64,000 nt of DNA from Augochlora pura (GCF_028453695.1 NC_135776.1:15756663-15820662), one strand, 5' to 3'. Shown: positions 26,151-39,065, numbered from the stretch's first letter. The notes: generated from the sequence alone by a model not told the origin. Numbers and translations: made by a program.

Positions 26151-27183
26151 GTCCTATCCCCCAAAATCCGTTTCAAATCACCAATCCCGCTTCAAGATCT
26201 CTAAAACCAATCCGGAACAGACGAACGCTCAACTCTTCCGCAAATACCATTACCGATAAACCGAAATAAAGAAAGAAGAAAACGGTCCCGGGTATCACGA
26301 ATCTCGAAGAGATACCCGTTCGAATAGCCAACGACCTGTACCAGTTCCCCGTGCGTATTCCGGCCCGGATAGAACTCGTCCTCGTGAGAACTGGCCGTTG
26401 TCCGGCTGTCGTCGAAGGAAAACGAACGAAAAAAAAAAAGAAAAGAAAACGTGATCGCAAATAAAATGGTAGAAAAAGGGGGGAGGGCGGTTATGAAAAA
26501 GGAACGAAAAAGGGGTGAAAATGCAAATGCCTGAGTTGCAACCGCGGCGGCTCGGCGTTGCATCATTTAACAGGGACTCGACATCAGATATTCCAAGGCG
26601 AAATAATAAACGCTAGAAAGAGGGAGAGAGGAAGAGAGGAAGAGATAGAGAGAGTGATAGAGATAGATATAGAGAGAGGGAGAAGGGGAGAGGGAGAGAG
26701 CTAGCGACTTGTCTTACCGCGTCTCCCGAGGCCCCCGATCGCTCGACAATCAAGAAAACCGCAACGACGTTACTTATAAATAGTAATGCAGCGTGTGCAC
26801 GCGTATAACCCGGCGTGGATCGTTGGCCTCTCACGCGGAATCGTTACGTTTACGCTCGCGTACGCAACGTACCGTGGCGAGCGTAGAAAACCCTCTCTCC
26901 GCGACAACGCACCGTCACGCATTCCGTGACGAGGAGAGAGTCCTTCCTGCGACCGGCCGACGAGATATTACGCCTCGCCTCCGGTCTTCGGCCATCACGC
27001 GCGCGCGCGCATGTCTTCGCTCTAACAACTGCAGACACTTGCGGTCGATACGTATGACGTAATTTGAATTTGTTCAATTTTCATCACGTTCCAACGGACC
27101 CGTTTCCGTCCACCAATCGCGCCGCGTCGCGTCGGTTTTTTCAATTTTATTGCCGAACTGATAGCATTCGTTCGCTCCTGGCA
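26151..27183. other. Noncoding; GA tract and CpG-rich part
   Basis: (GA)-rich at 26615-26702; alternating CG at 26998-27010. No coding exon recognised. Confidence 0.5.
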
Positions 27184-27310
27184 ATTCCAATTTCGCGTTT
27201 ACAGCGTACAATGTTAGTTTTGCGTTCGCAGTATATAATATTAATTCTGAATTTACGGTGTGCGATACCAATTTTGTATTCGCAGTGTGTAATATCTGCA
27301 ACGTGCGATA
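27184..27310. repeat. 30-bp minisatellite (aattttgcgttcgcagtata)
   Basis: About four diverged 30-bp units containing aattttgYRttcgcagtRtRtaatat. On the minus strand they read as a 10-residue repeat (HTANTKL-type). Confidence 0.65.
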
Positions 27311-27540
27311 TCAAGCATTTATATTTATAGTTATAATATCAATTTTGCATAATCTCCCACAACGCTCACTTCGCGACTAGCGCTGTGTAACATTAATTTG
27401 TTCAACTTTGTTCACCTTGTTTCTAAAGACTAATTGCACCGTTCACTATTTATTCGTTTAATTATGGTTTTGTAAATGCTATGAAATCTATTTTGTTTTT
27501 ATTTCGGTAAACCTCGTCTCTCGTAATTATAATTCAATTA

Positions 27541-27715
27541 ATGAATATAAATTACTCTTCCTATAAAATAAATTTCTGTAATATAAATTCTTACAAAATA
27601 AATTTCTGTAATATAAATTCCTACAAAATAAATTTCTGTAATATAAATTCCTACAAAATAAATTTCTGCAATATGAATTCTTACAAAATAAATTCCTGTA
27701 AAAATATGAACAACA
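27541..27715. repeat. 30-bp tandem repeat (aaaataaatttctgtaatat)
   Basis: Nearly six copies of a 30-bp unit, aaaataaatttctgtaatat plus aaattcYtac. The central copies are almost identical, so the array is young. Because 30 is a multiple of 3, both strands are open (repeats INSYKINFCN on + and YYRNLFCRNL on -). Confidence 0.9.
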
Positions 27716-29846
27716 AGGTCTCGGCCATCGCGCGACAGAACGAACGAAGAGCATATTAGTTTGCCGCGTCTCGGCTATCGTTTACAAGACCACTGTGGGA
27801 GAGCCGTGGTCCGCCCGCCGCGGAAAAATCGCGGCTATACCACTGCGGCCGCGGTCTTTGTTTCATTCACGGGCAGTTCGTGTCGCGTTACGAGCGTGCA
27901 CGCGTGCACTCGAGCGCGAAGCTCCACCCTCTCAAGGATAAGAGGTTAATCGACGAGGTGGGGCGAGAAGGGAAAGGAGATAAGATTAAAAGTCGTGGTC
28001 GGGGGTGGGGGGAGCTGCGGCGACAAAGAGCTGAAACGACGGAGCCTCGTATCCTCGTTCTTGCACGGCGATTGCTTCTCCAGATTTTTTTGGTTGGTCA
28101 CGCTCGGTACCCCTTTTCGTGCTCTCTTCGACGAGCACACCTGCGAAACACCGTTCCCTGATAATTAACTGAGAAAAATGTTATTTGATACGTCCGCGTT
28201 GGAGGTGTCTTTTTAACCGTGTCCCTCGGTGTCAAATTTACTTATTCATTTATTTATTCACTTCTGCGTGGTGTGGTGTTGTACTGCATAATGTAGTAGC
28301 AGCGATATCTTTCTTATGCATTAGGGTATTTCATTAGGATTTTATTGCAGTTTTTCGTAGGAATATTAACACTAGAATTGATGATCAAGATGACTGGCTT
28401 TTGATTTTTCTCTTTTCCTGGTATCATATGTATGACTTTAGAGGAAATTTTTATACGAATTTCGAGGCATTATAATAAAAATCGTGGAAGGTTTAAATAA
28501 ATATAATATTGTCGTTATTGTAGAATAATATAGTTTATCAGTTAATTTAGACTGTTCCAGTGTTAAGCGCGCTTTAATTTGATTCATAGAGAAGGAAAAG
28601 CGAACGAATCATCTGTTCAAGAACAGTTTATATTAAATAAACTTTGCAGCCCAATTTACAATAATAATTGCTACAGAATACTCCTTAAATCAATTCTGTA
28701 TTCCTAAACAAATACACCATAAAACTTCGCGCAACATACTACAGTAATTTACATTTCTCAAGCACCGTCATCTTTCTTTACCCAACACAAAGAAAAATAT
28801 AAACTATTCTTCCATCAGATCCTCAAAAATACGTTTCAAACACCACAGCATAAATATAAAATTCTACAACTTCAACAACAGTAGAATAAAACTGACGAAA
28901 CCGGTAATTCGACCGTCGATAATGCGGATCGGCGTGTAACAAACGCAACTGGCGAAGAAAATGGCGGACCGAGCGAGACAGAAACCGGAGCGGTTTCTCC
29001 AGGGTCGTCGCGCGCGGCGAGTTCATCGGGGTCGAAAAGTTCAGGAGCCAGTGATAATTAGATAGGAACTGAACCAGCGGGAAGAAGAGGAGCGGGGCCA
29101 TTAGAATGTGCCGGGGTCGTAGCCACGTGACGTCGGTCGTGTTTCGAAAGAGAACTTCGCAGCCTTGAGCGTCGTGTCGTACCCACCGAATTCAATGGAC
29201 ATTTAATCAAACCGAAGGACGCGTAGTACTACGCGTAGTATGGCCGTCGTGTAATTTCATGGTCGAGAGAAAACGAGGGTACTACGACGTACTCGAGCGA
29301 GCAGCCGCGCATCCGCGCCGCGGTTACCAGACGAAACAGTAGGGAGCCGTGCGTGTAGAAGCGTGTGTTCGCTCGCTCGCTCGCGCGAGCGCGAGTTCGC
29401 CGATCGCCTGATACACGCGAGAACGAAACGCGCAGCGGTCTGCTGCCCGACGAAATGGAATCGGCATTTTTCTCGGCACGACATTAATGTATTAACCGGG
29501 GGAACGGCGCGAGTCGAATTTTCTGATTGCGGCGTCGAACGAGCCGCGCCGTATCGGCGTCTATCGTATTTTAATGTACGAGCGTGCTCAAGATGGCCGA
29601 CGCGAAGGATATCCGCCTCGTGGGCGGCCGAGGCGCTAAGTAGTCGATGCGAACTGTTTAATTAGAGGGGATGTCTCTAAAAATTTCTCAAATCTATTTT
29701 GTTCGTAATTGGGCGGGGCGATATTAATAAATATTTGTGTACAAATATATTGTTGATGTTTAATATAATGAAATTCGATATCGAGCATTCTGATCGAAAG
29801 ATATTAGATATTCGTCTAAAAATGATTTAAGGGATAAAATTACGTT
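27716..29846. other. Noncoding region
   Basis: CpG-rich at 27760-28160 and 28900-29650, AT-rich between. Short frames on both strands have no recognised domain. Confidence 0.5.
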
Positions 29847-30193
29847 GTAGACAATTTTAGTTTTTATCAGAAGAACTCTTAATTGATTCTGATGAAACTG
29901 TGTGCATTGTAAAGATATGTAAAATATACTTATAAAGGAAATTTATAAAATGCTACGGATTTCTTATAGCTTCTGATCGAAATTATTGTGTAGAAAATTT
30001 TATATCCTACGAAATTAATTAATTCTATTAATTCTTTTAAAATTATGTGCCCTATAAAGATACATAAAATATAATCGTATAACATATAAATATTAAAAAA
30101 CAGCGTTTCTTCAATATTTCCATCTGTACCTATAAAAGAAAATTGATAAAACTCTGCGAATTTCTTTGCAGCTTTTAATCAACGCTATGAAAT
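29847..30193. repeat. Diverged tandem duplication upstream of cyclin D exon 3
   Basis: Copy 1 (29847-29987) begins gtagacaattttag and ends taaaatgctacggatttctt, atagcttctgatcg. Copy 2 (29990-30193) begins gtagaaaattttat and ends taaaactctgcgaatttctt, tgcagcttttaatc. Copy 2 carries about 60 bp extra in the middle. Confidence 0.7.
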
Positions 30194-30521
30194 ATCACGC
30201 GATTTCTGCGATCTCTAATTGTTCGTAACACATCGTAATGACAACTGTCACAAACTGGATACACGACGTTGTCCCGTAGCGCACTTATGGTCGCCAGTTC
30301 GAGCCAGTCTTCCCCTAAAAACAGCGCCGGCATTCCACCAGAAAGCCGCGCGCAGTCAGATAAAAATCGGCGTCGGGGCGAGGATGCATCGCGCACGAAC
30401 CCCGAGAGAGAGAGAGCCTATCTGCATAATCTTGGTCGCGTGATCGTTCCCACGCAACCCCGAAAACACCGTCCATAACAGCGAGTTTAAACGAGGCTCT
30501 TTTTTTCTATGATTGTTGCAG

Positions 30522-30684
30522 AGGTGGGAACAGCTGGTCGTCTCGAAGCTGAAATGGGAATTATCGGCGGTGACGCCCGGTGACTTCCTGATGCACATCC
30601 TGAACAGACTGCCGATGCCGCGTACATGGGACCCGGTGATGGTCAGGAGGCACGCGCAAACCTTCATCGCCCTCAGCGCAAGAG
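30522..30684 (+). CDS. CycD: Cyclin D, exon 3 (second half of cyclin box)
   Basis: This internal exon starts in phase 0 after the acceptor TTGTTGCAG and reads RWEQLVVSKLKWELSAVTP, then GDFLMHILNRLP, then VRRHAQTFIALSAR. It is the end of the N-terminal cyclin fold and the start of the C-terminal fold. LKWELSAVTPGDF is diagnostic of D cyclins, as is the RRHAQTFIAL helix. It has 54 codons plus one base and ends ..AGAG before GTGAGA (30685), so it is phase 1. Its start aligns with residue 139 of human cyclin D1, the first residue of human exon 3, so the intron position appears conserved. The upstream sequence back to the 500-N gap at 25249 shows no exon 2. Intron 3 (30685-43529) is 12.8 kb as assembled and contains the 100-N gap at 35578. 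Other frames of this exon are open only by chance. Confidence 0.95.
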
Positions 30685-30812
30685 GTGAGAAATAATCGGC
30701 GGTGCTACCGTGCACCATTCCTTATGCATTTATGGATGTGGGACGGCCGCGCGCTCCGGTTCTACGCGGCCGTGCACCGTGGAAAATTCGTGGACGAGCC
30801 TTTATCCTTTTG

Positions 30813-31356
30813 TTAACACGTAGATACACTGATATTAAAATTTAACTTGTTACTTTTATATATTATTATAAATTAATATATTGTAATGTATGACATCAGC
30901 TTCTTTTAGAATTAATTTAGTAATTTTATCGATTCCTGAATCGCGCCGAGTTATGTCAAGGTATATTGGATATCCGCCATTGTCCTCTAGTTAACATACG
31001 GGTATATATTACAATTTAAATGTAATATATTACTTTTATATATTATTATATATATTAAAAGTTACATTAGCTTCTTTTAGAACTAATTTAGTAATTTTGT
31101 TGATTTCTTAATCGTGTCGGGTATTGGGTTGATACTCGCCATTATCTTTTTCTTAGCGCAAGGATGTATTAAAGTTAAAATTAAATATATTAATATACAT
31201 GTATTAATATAGTTGTAGTTTTATATATATATAAATTACGCCGGGTAAAGGGTTAATGCTTTTCTTAACGCACAGATACATGTTGAAATTTATAGCATTT
31301 GGTTCTTTTAGATATTACGACAATGTTATTTATTCTTGAATTACGCCTGATAATAG
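30813..31356. repeat. Tandem array of four shrinking units in cyclin D intron 3
   Basis: Units start at about 30813 (gttaacacgtagatac), 30991 (gttaacatacgggtat), 31153 (cttagcgcaaggatg) and 31264 (cttaacgcacagatac). They are 178, 162, 111 and about 92 bp long. Units 1, 2 and 4 share ttcttttagaattaattta or a close relative and the tail cctgaatcgcgccgRgt. Confidence 0.65.
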
Positions 31357-33744
31357 GTTAATCGAAAATCACGTGAACTCTGACTCTCTGTTTTTAACTA
31401 AAAACCATAATCGTTGCAAGTAAAACAAGAAGCATATAAAGTATAATCGTTCAATTTCGCTCTTAATGATATTTTCGCTAAATAAGTATTAATTTAACTG
31501 TGAAGAAAATATCGAAGCGATTAAATAGATTGTTCGACGCGAATACTATATCAACGCGACATTTATGAATATTTACACGATGTTCCATGGTCGGCCATTT
31601 TGTAGAAATAAAAGATCGACAGTGAGTAGCACGAACAGCTTAAAATGAAAAGTTCTGAGGAGTGTTAACATAGTTTAAGAAATCGTAAATAACATTTAGA
31701 AGCGAACGCCGTGGAATTTCGTTAATTTATAGAAATGCCGTTCGAGTGCAAAGGGTTACTGTCTGGAAAAACCACCGATTATACAGGCATCTATATCTCG
31801 CGAACGAGCGCCGGTTCGCGAAGGAATTCTAATTCGTTCTACTTTCGCCGGTTATGAAATGGTTATTACGCGCGAACCCGAGTTCCGCGGCGTCGTAATT
31901 TTCATAATACCGTCTGACCGGCTTGATAACGATAATCAACGAGGAAAGGGGGTACATACTCGTGTGCGCATTCTTTTCTCTTCTTCGGCTATCCGCCGAT
32001 TAACGGGAAATTTAGCGCGAGCCACGATTCTAATTGCGTTCCAGTTCCCGTCGCTTGTCAAATAGTTTAAAAAGCTGATAATAACTGCGAGCATAACTGG
32101 AAACGAACGCGGCAGACCGTGATCGCATTCACAATGTTCCGAGGTTCACGCAATCGGAAATATTTTAATGGCAAACGATTACAACTTTTACTTATGTATC
32201 ATCCATTTCCAATTTTGAAGATCTCTTTTTTTGGAATTTCGTAAATATTGTTTTATAAATGGATTTTCGTTTATCCTTTGTAGATTGATTTAATTTATTT
32301 ATATGAACAATTCGTAAGAAGAGTATGTAATTTATACAAGTATTACGTGCTAAGAAATTGTGGATTTTTATGCAAAATAAGAATTATAAAGATCGTCCAG
32401 CTTCTTACTTTTTTAATCGTGCTGTTTCTAAAGTGGCCTAAATCCATTTTGCGAAAATATTATTTTAATATTTAGATTTCTATGTTAGATATAATTTCAC
32501 TTTAACAAAGCCTATAGAACGCAATTTTTGAAAGGTTATAATGTTAATGGAGATGAGTTGAACTGATAAGAAATATATATCTGGATTTCAAAACAAACAG
32601 CTCGATGATGCTAAAACATTAAAAATTATACATTATCTCTCTTAAATCTTATCAACCCTCGCACCGTCTTAAAATTCAACCACCCAATTTTGTTATAAAT
32701 TTCTTAAGCATCAAAGTACATCTTCCATCCTCGAATTGCAACTAAATCTCCAACGATCGAGAAAAGTAACAGGCAGACGCGATTTCTCAGTCCGCGGTGA
32801 AAATGTATCGAAAAAACATTTACGTTTGATATTGCAATTTCCAAACTAGCATCCGAAGTCGATAAGCGGATAACGATGCAAAGCGAAGCGGTCTCGCTAA
32901 AAAATATACACGCTTATTGGCGACGGTAGTTAAGCAGCTCGAAACCGTCTGCGGCAAAAGCAAGAATGCGATAATTCAAGGCATAAGCAGTAAATGGGAG
33001 CAGCATGATACTTCTTCTGCTAATAATTCAGGTAGAATAATGGCCGGCCGTAACTTTTCACGGATCGTAAACCCCCGAGGAGATTCGCGATCGCGTTTTC
33101 GTTTAAACGAGAACCGATCGCGTCGTTCGCCGTCGCAGCAACGGCGTCCGGACGAAATTCTAATCGCGCGCGGTGAACGCGATTTAAAATGCGATTGTTG
33201 GGCGAGCGCGCGGGGTCCTCCTTCATTGTCAGCCTCGTTAGAACCGTGCCCCACGGCATCGTAAACAATCGGGAGCGTTGCATCGTTAACTCGCCGCGGC
33301 GTTAATGAATATGCCCGCCGCGCGTTGTATAATGCACCCACCGCGGCGGAAACCATCGCGTAACCACGCCGAATCGATTCCCCCGTGAGCTTCTTTCTCT
33401 GCGTTTAATGGGTCATGCGCGCATCTAATTACGCGTCTCCGCTCTCGGACGGGAACGGAGTAACGAAAGTGCAAGGATACGGTTATTCGGGCGCCGTCTT
33501 CCTCCATTTCTTCCCGGAGACGATCCGCTCTGAAAAAGACGCGGAGAGATCTTCTTCGATCGTGTTTTCGTTTGGTGGTTTTTCGAGGCTGGATTCGTCG
33601 GCTGAAAATGCAATTTATGAGTAGAAATATTACTTCTTAGCGTGGATTGATTGTTTGAGCCGGAACGTTGATGGCATTTGACTTTGAATTATTATACTTT
33701 GAAAGCGGAAATGTTGAGAAACTAGTTATTATGCTCGTAGCTGG
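31357..33744. other. Intronic noncoding sequence
   Basis: A MITE-type right end, ttcgagtgcaaagggtta, lies at 31741-31758 without a clear left partner. 33000-33500 is CpG-rich. No exon recognised. Confidence 0.5.
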
Positions 33745-34515
33745 TTTGGTCTACTTTGCGCCGTTCTGGTCCACCTTGGGCTAGTTTACTGCAAGTTGTG
33801 TCACACTGGTGTACCATGTGTTTTTTAGGTTTATTTTGTGCTATTTTGCTCTACCTTGAGCTATTTTGGCCTGCTCTAGGCTATTTTAGTCTACCTTGAG
33901 CTATTTTGGTCTATATTGTGCTATTTTGGTTTGCACATTTACTATTTTGATTTACTCTGTGTCATTCTGGTCTACTTTATTGCCATTTCTATTTTGTACC
34001 AATATGGTCTACTATGTATCATTTTGGTCTACTTAAGCTACTATGGGCCACATTATACTACTGGCCATTATGCCATTTTGTAATATCCTATACTACTTTG
34101 TGCTATTTTGTGCCATTCTGCGCTATTTTGTGCCATTCTGTACTATTTTGTGCTGCACTGTGCCATTTTGTAATATTCTGTGCCACTCTGTCTCAGTTTG
34201 TTTGTTCATTGACTATTCTACGCTATTTTGTACAACTATGTACCACCTTGTGCTATTTTGTGTCACTCTGTGCTATTTTGCAGTACCCTCTGTGCTATTT
34301 TATGTCACTCTATGCCGTTTTGCGCCAACCTCGACTATTCTGTGTTACTTTCTCCTACTGCGGTCTACTCTGTGCTATTTCGTGCTACTGCGTGCTATTT
34401 CATGCCACTTTGTGCCGCCGTTGAATATTTTATGCTACTTTGCTCTACTTCGAACCACCCTATGTCATTTCGCATCGCTATGAAGTACTGTGTGCTATTT
34501 TATATGCTGTTTTAT
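33745..34515. repeat. Large minisatellite, about 20-bp unit (tgctattttgtgccattctg)
   Basis: About 770 bp of a degenerate unit built from two 10-bp halves, tgctattttg and tgccattctg. Copies are most regular at 34090-34300. Three forward frames are partly open with Cys/Phe-rich repeats. Confidence 0.85.
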
Positions 34516-35329
34516 GTGGTAGCATGCATATCAAGAGTCCACAATTCAGTGGCAATTTCCTTTTTTCAAAAATCATCATTTCTATAAAAAAATGTTAATA
34601 AAGATCAGAACTTAGAAATCATTTTTAACGAACAGGAAACTCGATTTCATAAAAACGATTGTCTAATTGCTACAACAAACAAAAATAGATCGTAGATATT
34701 GTAGATAGAATTAACATGCCTATCCACGAATCATTCATCCAGAAAACTGAAAAAGCTCGTCGATTAACAATGACAAAAGTCTCCGAAATCGAAGTCAAAG
34801 AGTAGCATAAAATACGCCATGCAATCTCGAAACTGCTTCTTCTACAAAATCCCCCTTTTATCGTCCACCAAGTGGTACAAAGGGATTTTCAACTTCGCTC
34901 CGGAAGTGCCCTGTTATGGCAAGAGAAGCGCGCGCGCGCGCGAGCGCGAAGTTCGGTTAAAGCACAGAGAGAACATCCACGGCCGTGTCCTTGTTGACCA
35001 TAAGCGCGAGGTTAGCGACGGGGGTTAGAAAAAAAAGGCGAGGATCCTGATTGAAGAACACGTCCAGAGTGAAGAAAGAGGGAGAAAGAGAGGTTCAGAG
35101 ACCTTCCGCGATTCAAGGAAGCGGCTGGAATTTGTGGCGCCGTTTGCTTCTCTTTTCGCCGCTGAAAAAGAGGGTCAAACGACTCAAACTGGGCCCCGGC
35201 GACTACCTAGTTTGGCTCGTGAGAAACAATCATCGTCGTTCCGCGAGCCGGACCGGGCCGGTCCGGGCCCGACCGGGCTCCGAGACCCGACAGAGTTGGT
35301 GGCCGCTTCTGGCTTCTCTTTCTTCTTAT
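34516..35329. other. Intronic noncoding sequence
   Basis: Alternating GC at 34928-34942. No gene recognised. Confidence 0.5.
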
Positions 35330-35677
35330 ATTTCTCTCTCTCTTTCTTTGCTGTCCTTTTATCCCTCCCTCCCCCCCCCCCTTCCCCCCCCCTCTCTCTC
35401 TCTCTCTCGCTCTCGCTCGCTCTCCCGCTCTCTGTCTTTTCTATCCTTCTCTCTCAATCTATCTCTCTTCCTTTCTCTGTCTCGCTATCTATCTATCTGT
35501 CCGTTTTATCCATCCTAGATTTGTCTTTCTCTATTTTTATTTTTTGTTTTCCCTTTCTTTTTCTATCTGTCTTTTCTNNNNNNNNNNNNNNNNNNNNNNN
35601 NNNNNNNNNNNNNNNNNNNNNNNNNNNNNNNNNNNNNNNNNNNNNNNNNNNNNNNNNNNNNNNNNNNNNNNNNNNNN

Positions 35678-35722
<45 letters not shown>

Positions 35723-36130
35723 CGCTATCTATCTATCTGTCCGTTTTAGCCATCCTAGATTTGTCTTTCGCTATTTTTATTTTTTGTTTTCCCTTTCTTT
35801 TTCTATCTGTCTTTTCTGTATTTCTATATTTTTCGTCCTCTCTCTTCCTCTTTTTATGTTCTCTCTCTTTTTCACTCGCTCTCAATCTGTTTTTTCTATA
35901 CTTCTCATTCTGTTTCTTTCTATTTTCTGCTCTCTCTCTTTTTTATTTGCACCCAATTTGTCTTTTCTGTTCTTCTATATTTCCCACCAGCTTTCTAACT
36001 ATTTTCTCTCCTTTTTCTCTCTTGCTTTTACTCTCTTTCTCTCTTGCTGTTTCTCTCTTTCTCTCTCTTTCTCTGTTACATCTCTCTCCGCCAGCTTCTC
36101 CATCTCTCACCACTCATCTAATTTTCCTTC
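35330..36130. repeat. CT-rich tract interrupted by the 100-N gap
   Basis: (CT)n, C-runs (35370-35392) and longer words repeated on both sides of the gap. The 379-466 aa Ser/Leu/Phe open frames spanning the Ns are artefacts. Confidence 0.85.
35578..35677. other. Assembly gap, exactly 100 N, inside cyclin D intron 3
   Basis: Exactly 100 N inside a CT-rich tract. The 107 nt before it (35471-35577) recur after it at 35711-35817 with two differences (T to G at 35509/35749 and 35530/35770). The flanks are probably the same locus or two alleles left unmerged. Confidence 0.99.
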
Positions 36131-37762
36131 ACCTTCCATCTCTCTTCCAGCAAACCCTTCCTCTCTCTCCCCGTCTCTCGGCACCGCGCTCTCCATTTCT
36201 CCCTCTCGCACTCTCGTCGTCTCATCGGCTCTCAGCTCCGGAACCCCCAGAGCCAGCCAGACGACGAAGGACGATGGTTCTCGCTTTTTCCCCATTGACG
36301 GTTGTAATAACAACCGACTGGCAGCGGGCAAAGAGGGATTTAAACGTGTCTCGATATTCCATCGTACCCGGCGCCCTTTCTTCCACTTATTCCTCTTTCT
36401 TTCTTCGTCTTCTTCTCCTTCTTCGGCGTCTTCTTCTTCTTCTTCTTCTTCGGCGATGGAACGTCGCCCTTTCTTTACAGTTTTCCAAGGAGACCGACGC
36501 GATTGCGATTTCTGCTCAGCTTCGCTGTTTTTGAGGGATCTTCGGCGTTTCGGTAATTGTTTCTCCACTTCTTCTTCTTCTTCGTTCTTCATTCTCCATT
36601 CTTTATTCTTCGTTATTCGCCCGTCAGCCTTCGCTCTTCTTCTTCGTTCTTCTTCGCCTTTCTCGGACGTAATTGCTACTTGAAAAGCCACTCGTGCTTC
36701 GCGAAGTGGAAGTTTGTTATAATTGTATCACATTTAGTTCGAGCGTCTTTTTCTCGTCGAACGCAAAGATCGTGGCTTTTTGTGAACAATTGCCGCGTTA
36801 CATTATTAATTTGTCGTATGTAATACAAATTTGGCGGAGGAATCGAGAGTCGTGAATTTATCTGACTTTCGAGAGTCTCAGATTTATCTAAAATCCGAGA
36901 GTCGTGAATTCATCTAAAATTCGATAATTCACTAACAAAATTGTAATTGAAATTTTTCGATTTTTTCTTTTTGAATTGAATTTTCAATTGTAATTTTTAG
37001 CTTTGTGCTATGGTACTTTTATAATTATAACACGTTAATAAATCATATTGTGGAATTCCTGGACTGTGATAGAAATTTTTGCACGAAACATCAAAGGTAG
37101 AAGACGATAGAAAGATTGAAAATATCCTTTCGTGGATTAATATACAGTAAAGTTCAGTAATATACAGTAAAAATCAATGAACTTCGAAATTTAAGATCAT
37201 ATTAGCATTTAAGACAGTATTAGCAATCGGAGAATTAAGTGAAAACCGTACGTCAACGTTAACATTGCTCACGAAAAATCGTGAACAGGTGATAGCTCTT
37301 ACTCGACAGCATATATTTAAACAACGTTCCGATTGGTCATCATAGATAGCACATCCTACATCAAATCATGAATCATGTTGGAACTGGTCTTTCGATGACT
37401 ATCGCAACTTTTTCTCTACCGTTATGTAGGGAAGTGGAGCCGGTTATTGTAGGGTAACCAATTGCCGTGCCTTTGATTTGTTTCCGGGCCTAATTAACTT
37501 TATATTTATCCAGTCATATATATATTAAAGTTTTGTAATAAAAACTGAGCACAATCTCAAGATCGAAGAAAGTGAATATGTCCTTATGGTCTTTATGTTG
37601 TTTATAGTAAAAGAATATGAGAAAGTAAAACAAATTGAACAAGAACGTGACGATATTAAATTTCTTATTTATTTAAAAGAATACCACTACTTACTATAAT
37701 AGTAGCTCCATTATTTATTATAATATATCAATTATTTAGAACATATTGAGGAGGGAAGTATA
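36131..37762. other. Intronic noncoding; CTT run and a 27-bp triplicate
   Basis: (CTT)n-rich at 36405-36460 and 36560-36660. A 27-28 bp unit cgagagtcgtgaatttatct is present three times at 36843-36926. No exon recognised. Confidence 0.6.
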
Positions 37763-38075
37763 TTAATCCTTTGTGCTCGAAACTCTTCTGAATAATAGTC
37801 ACATTTTTAGCAATTCTTTAAACATAAAGATAGAAAAATTTATAACATTTCTAAGCTTAGGTAAATTTATTAAATAGGAACTTTAAATGTAAACTAAAAC
37901 GTAAATTACAACCCTTTGCGCTCGAAGCCATTCTACATGATAATCATATTATATAATACTATATACAATATTACAAATTATGGCATCATGTTATAAACAA
38001 TATTACGATTTATAACGTTATAGCATTACAATATTATAAATAATGTTACATAATATCATAAATAACATTAGTACT
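37763..38075. mobile_element. Two MITE left ends in tandem orientation, then AT-rich array
   Basis: TTAATCCTTTGTGCTCGAAA (37763-37782) and, about 150 bp on, caaccctttgcgctcgaagc (37909-37928) are both left-type ends of the TTCGAG..AAGGG family. No right ends follow. 37955-38070 is a repeat of atattacaaattat-like words. Confidence 0.5.
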
Positions 38076-39065
38076 GGAAGTTACTTTTCCTCACTCGTTC
38101 ACGTAAGAACAAAGACCCTGAATTACCCTTACATTATAAAAACGAAACCTCGATACGACTTTATTGTATTCCTCGAATGACGGTGCGCCGTCAAGGCATA
38201 ATTTCACAAATCATTCGGCAATCGTTATTATTCCGTCGGAATCGCGCGCAGCCGGTCGGCTGGCCGCGCGCGCGCGCGCGCGTCGGTGGAACTGTCGTCC
38301 GCGGCGGGACGGCGATTCAATCTCGCCGCGGGGTGACTATAAAAATATCGTAAAGCGAAGGTGAGCGCCCCGGTGTCGACAATGAGCGGCGGCAATCATC
38401 GGCGCGAGCACACGATATATATCGTATTCATCGTTTTATGCCGACAATACGTGTATATTCGCTGGCTCGGGCCCCCCGAGACACCGCGCGCGTTTTGTCC
38501 GGATTTTTCACGAACCTCCCCCGGGACCACCTCCTCCCCCCACCCCCCCATCCGACTATTCATTCATGGAAAGATGGGAACAGGTTCTCCGCAGGCGAAC
38601 CGAAATGTCCGGGGGCCGGGTTTGCGGGGGCCACCGAGAGGAAGATTCAGCGGAGAGCGGCCGTAATAAAGCCATTAAGAGCGGAATTCCACGAAGCCGC
38701 TCTTAAATTTGCCCGGAGAGTTCGAGCAGAGCGACGCGCGCGCGAGGAGCGGAGAGCGCGCGCACCTGCGCTTCAACCACCGGGGAATTATTGCCGGGAC
38801 AAAGAGGTCCACCATATAGCGGGGACCACCCCTATCGATCGATCGATCACCGGTGCCCGAGAGAGAGAGAGAGAGAGAGAGAGCGCCGTCGCCGCCATTT
38901 TTTTTCGATCGCGAGTCGCCAACGGTCAACGATCCACCAGCTTCTTCCATTAAGAGCCCGCGTAAATGATCGATCGCCGGCCGGAACAAGAATGCGGCTG
39001 TTAGACGTTTAACCCCTGTCCGCAGTGTTCCGTTTAGTTACTCCGTGTTGGCTGCCGGCCGATGT
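38076..39065. other. Intronic noncoding, CpG-rich
   Basis: Alternating CG of 18 nt at 38265-38282, the longest in the window, and (GA)n at 38862-38882. No exon recognised. Confidence 0.5.

Noticed and set aside
33745..34587. Cys/Phe-rich repeat proteins in three frames
   Set aside because: They are translations of the 20-bp minisatellite; all frames are equally open.
35134..36683. Open frames of 379 and 466 codons
   Set aside because: They run through 100 N and a CT tract; the product is Ser/Leu/Phe low complexity.
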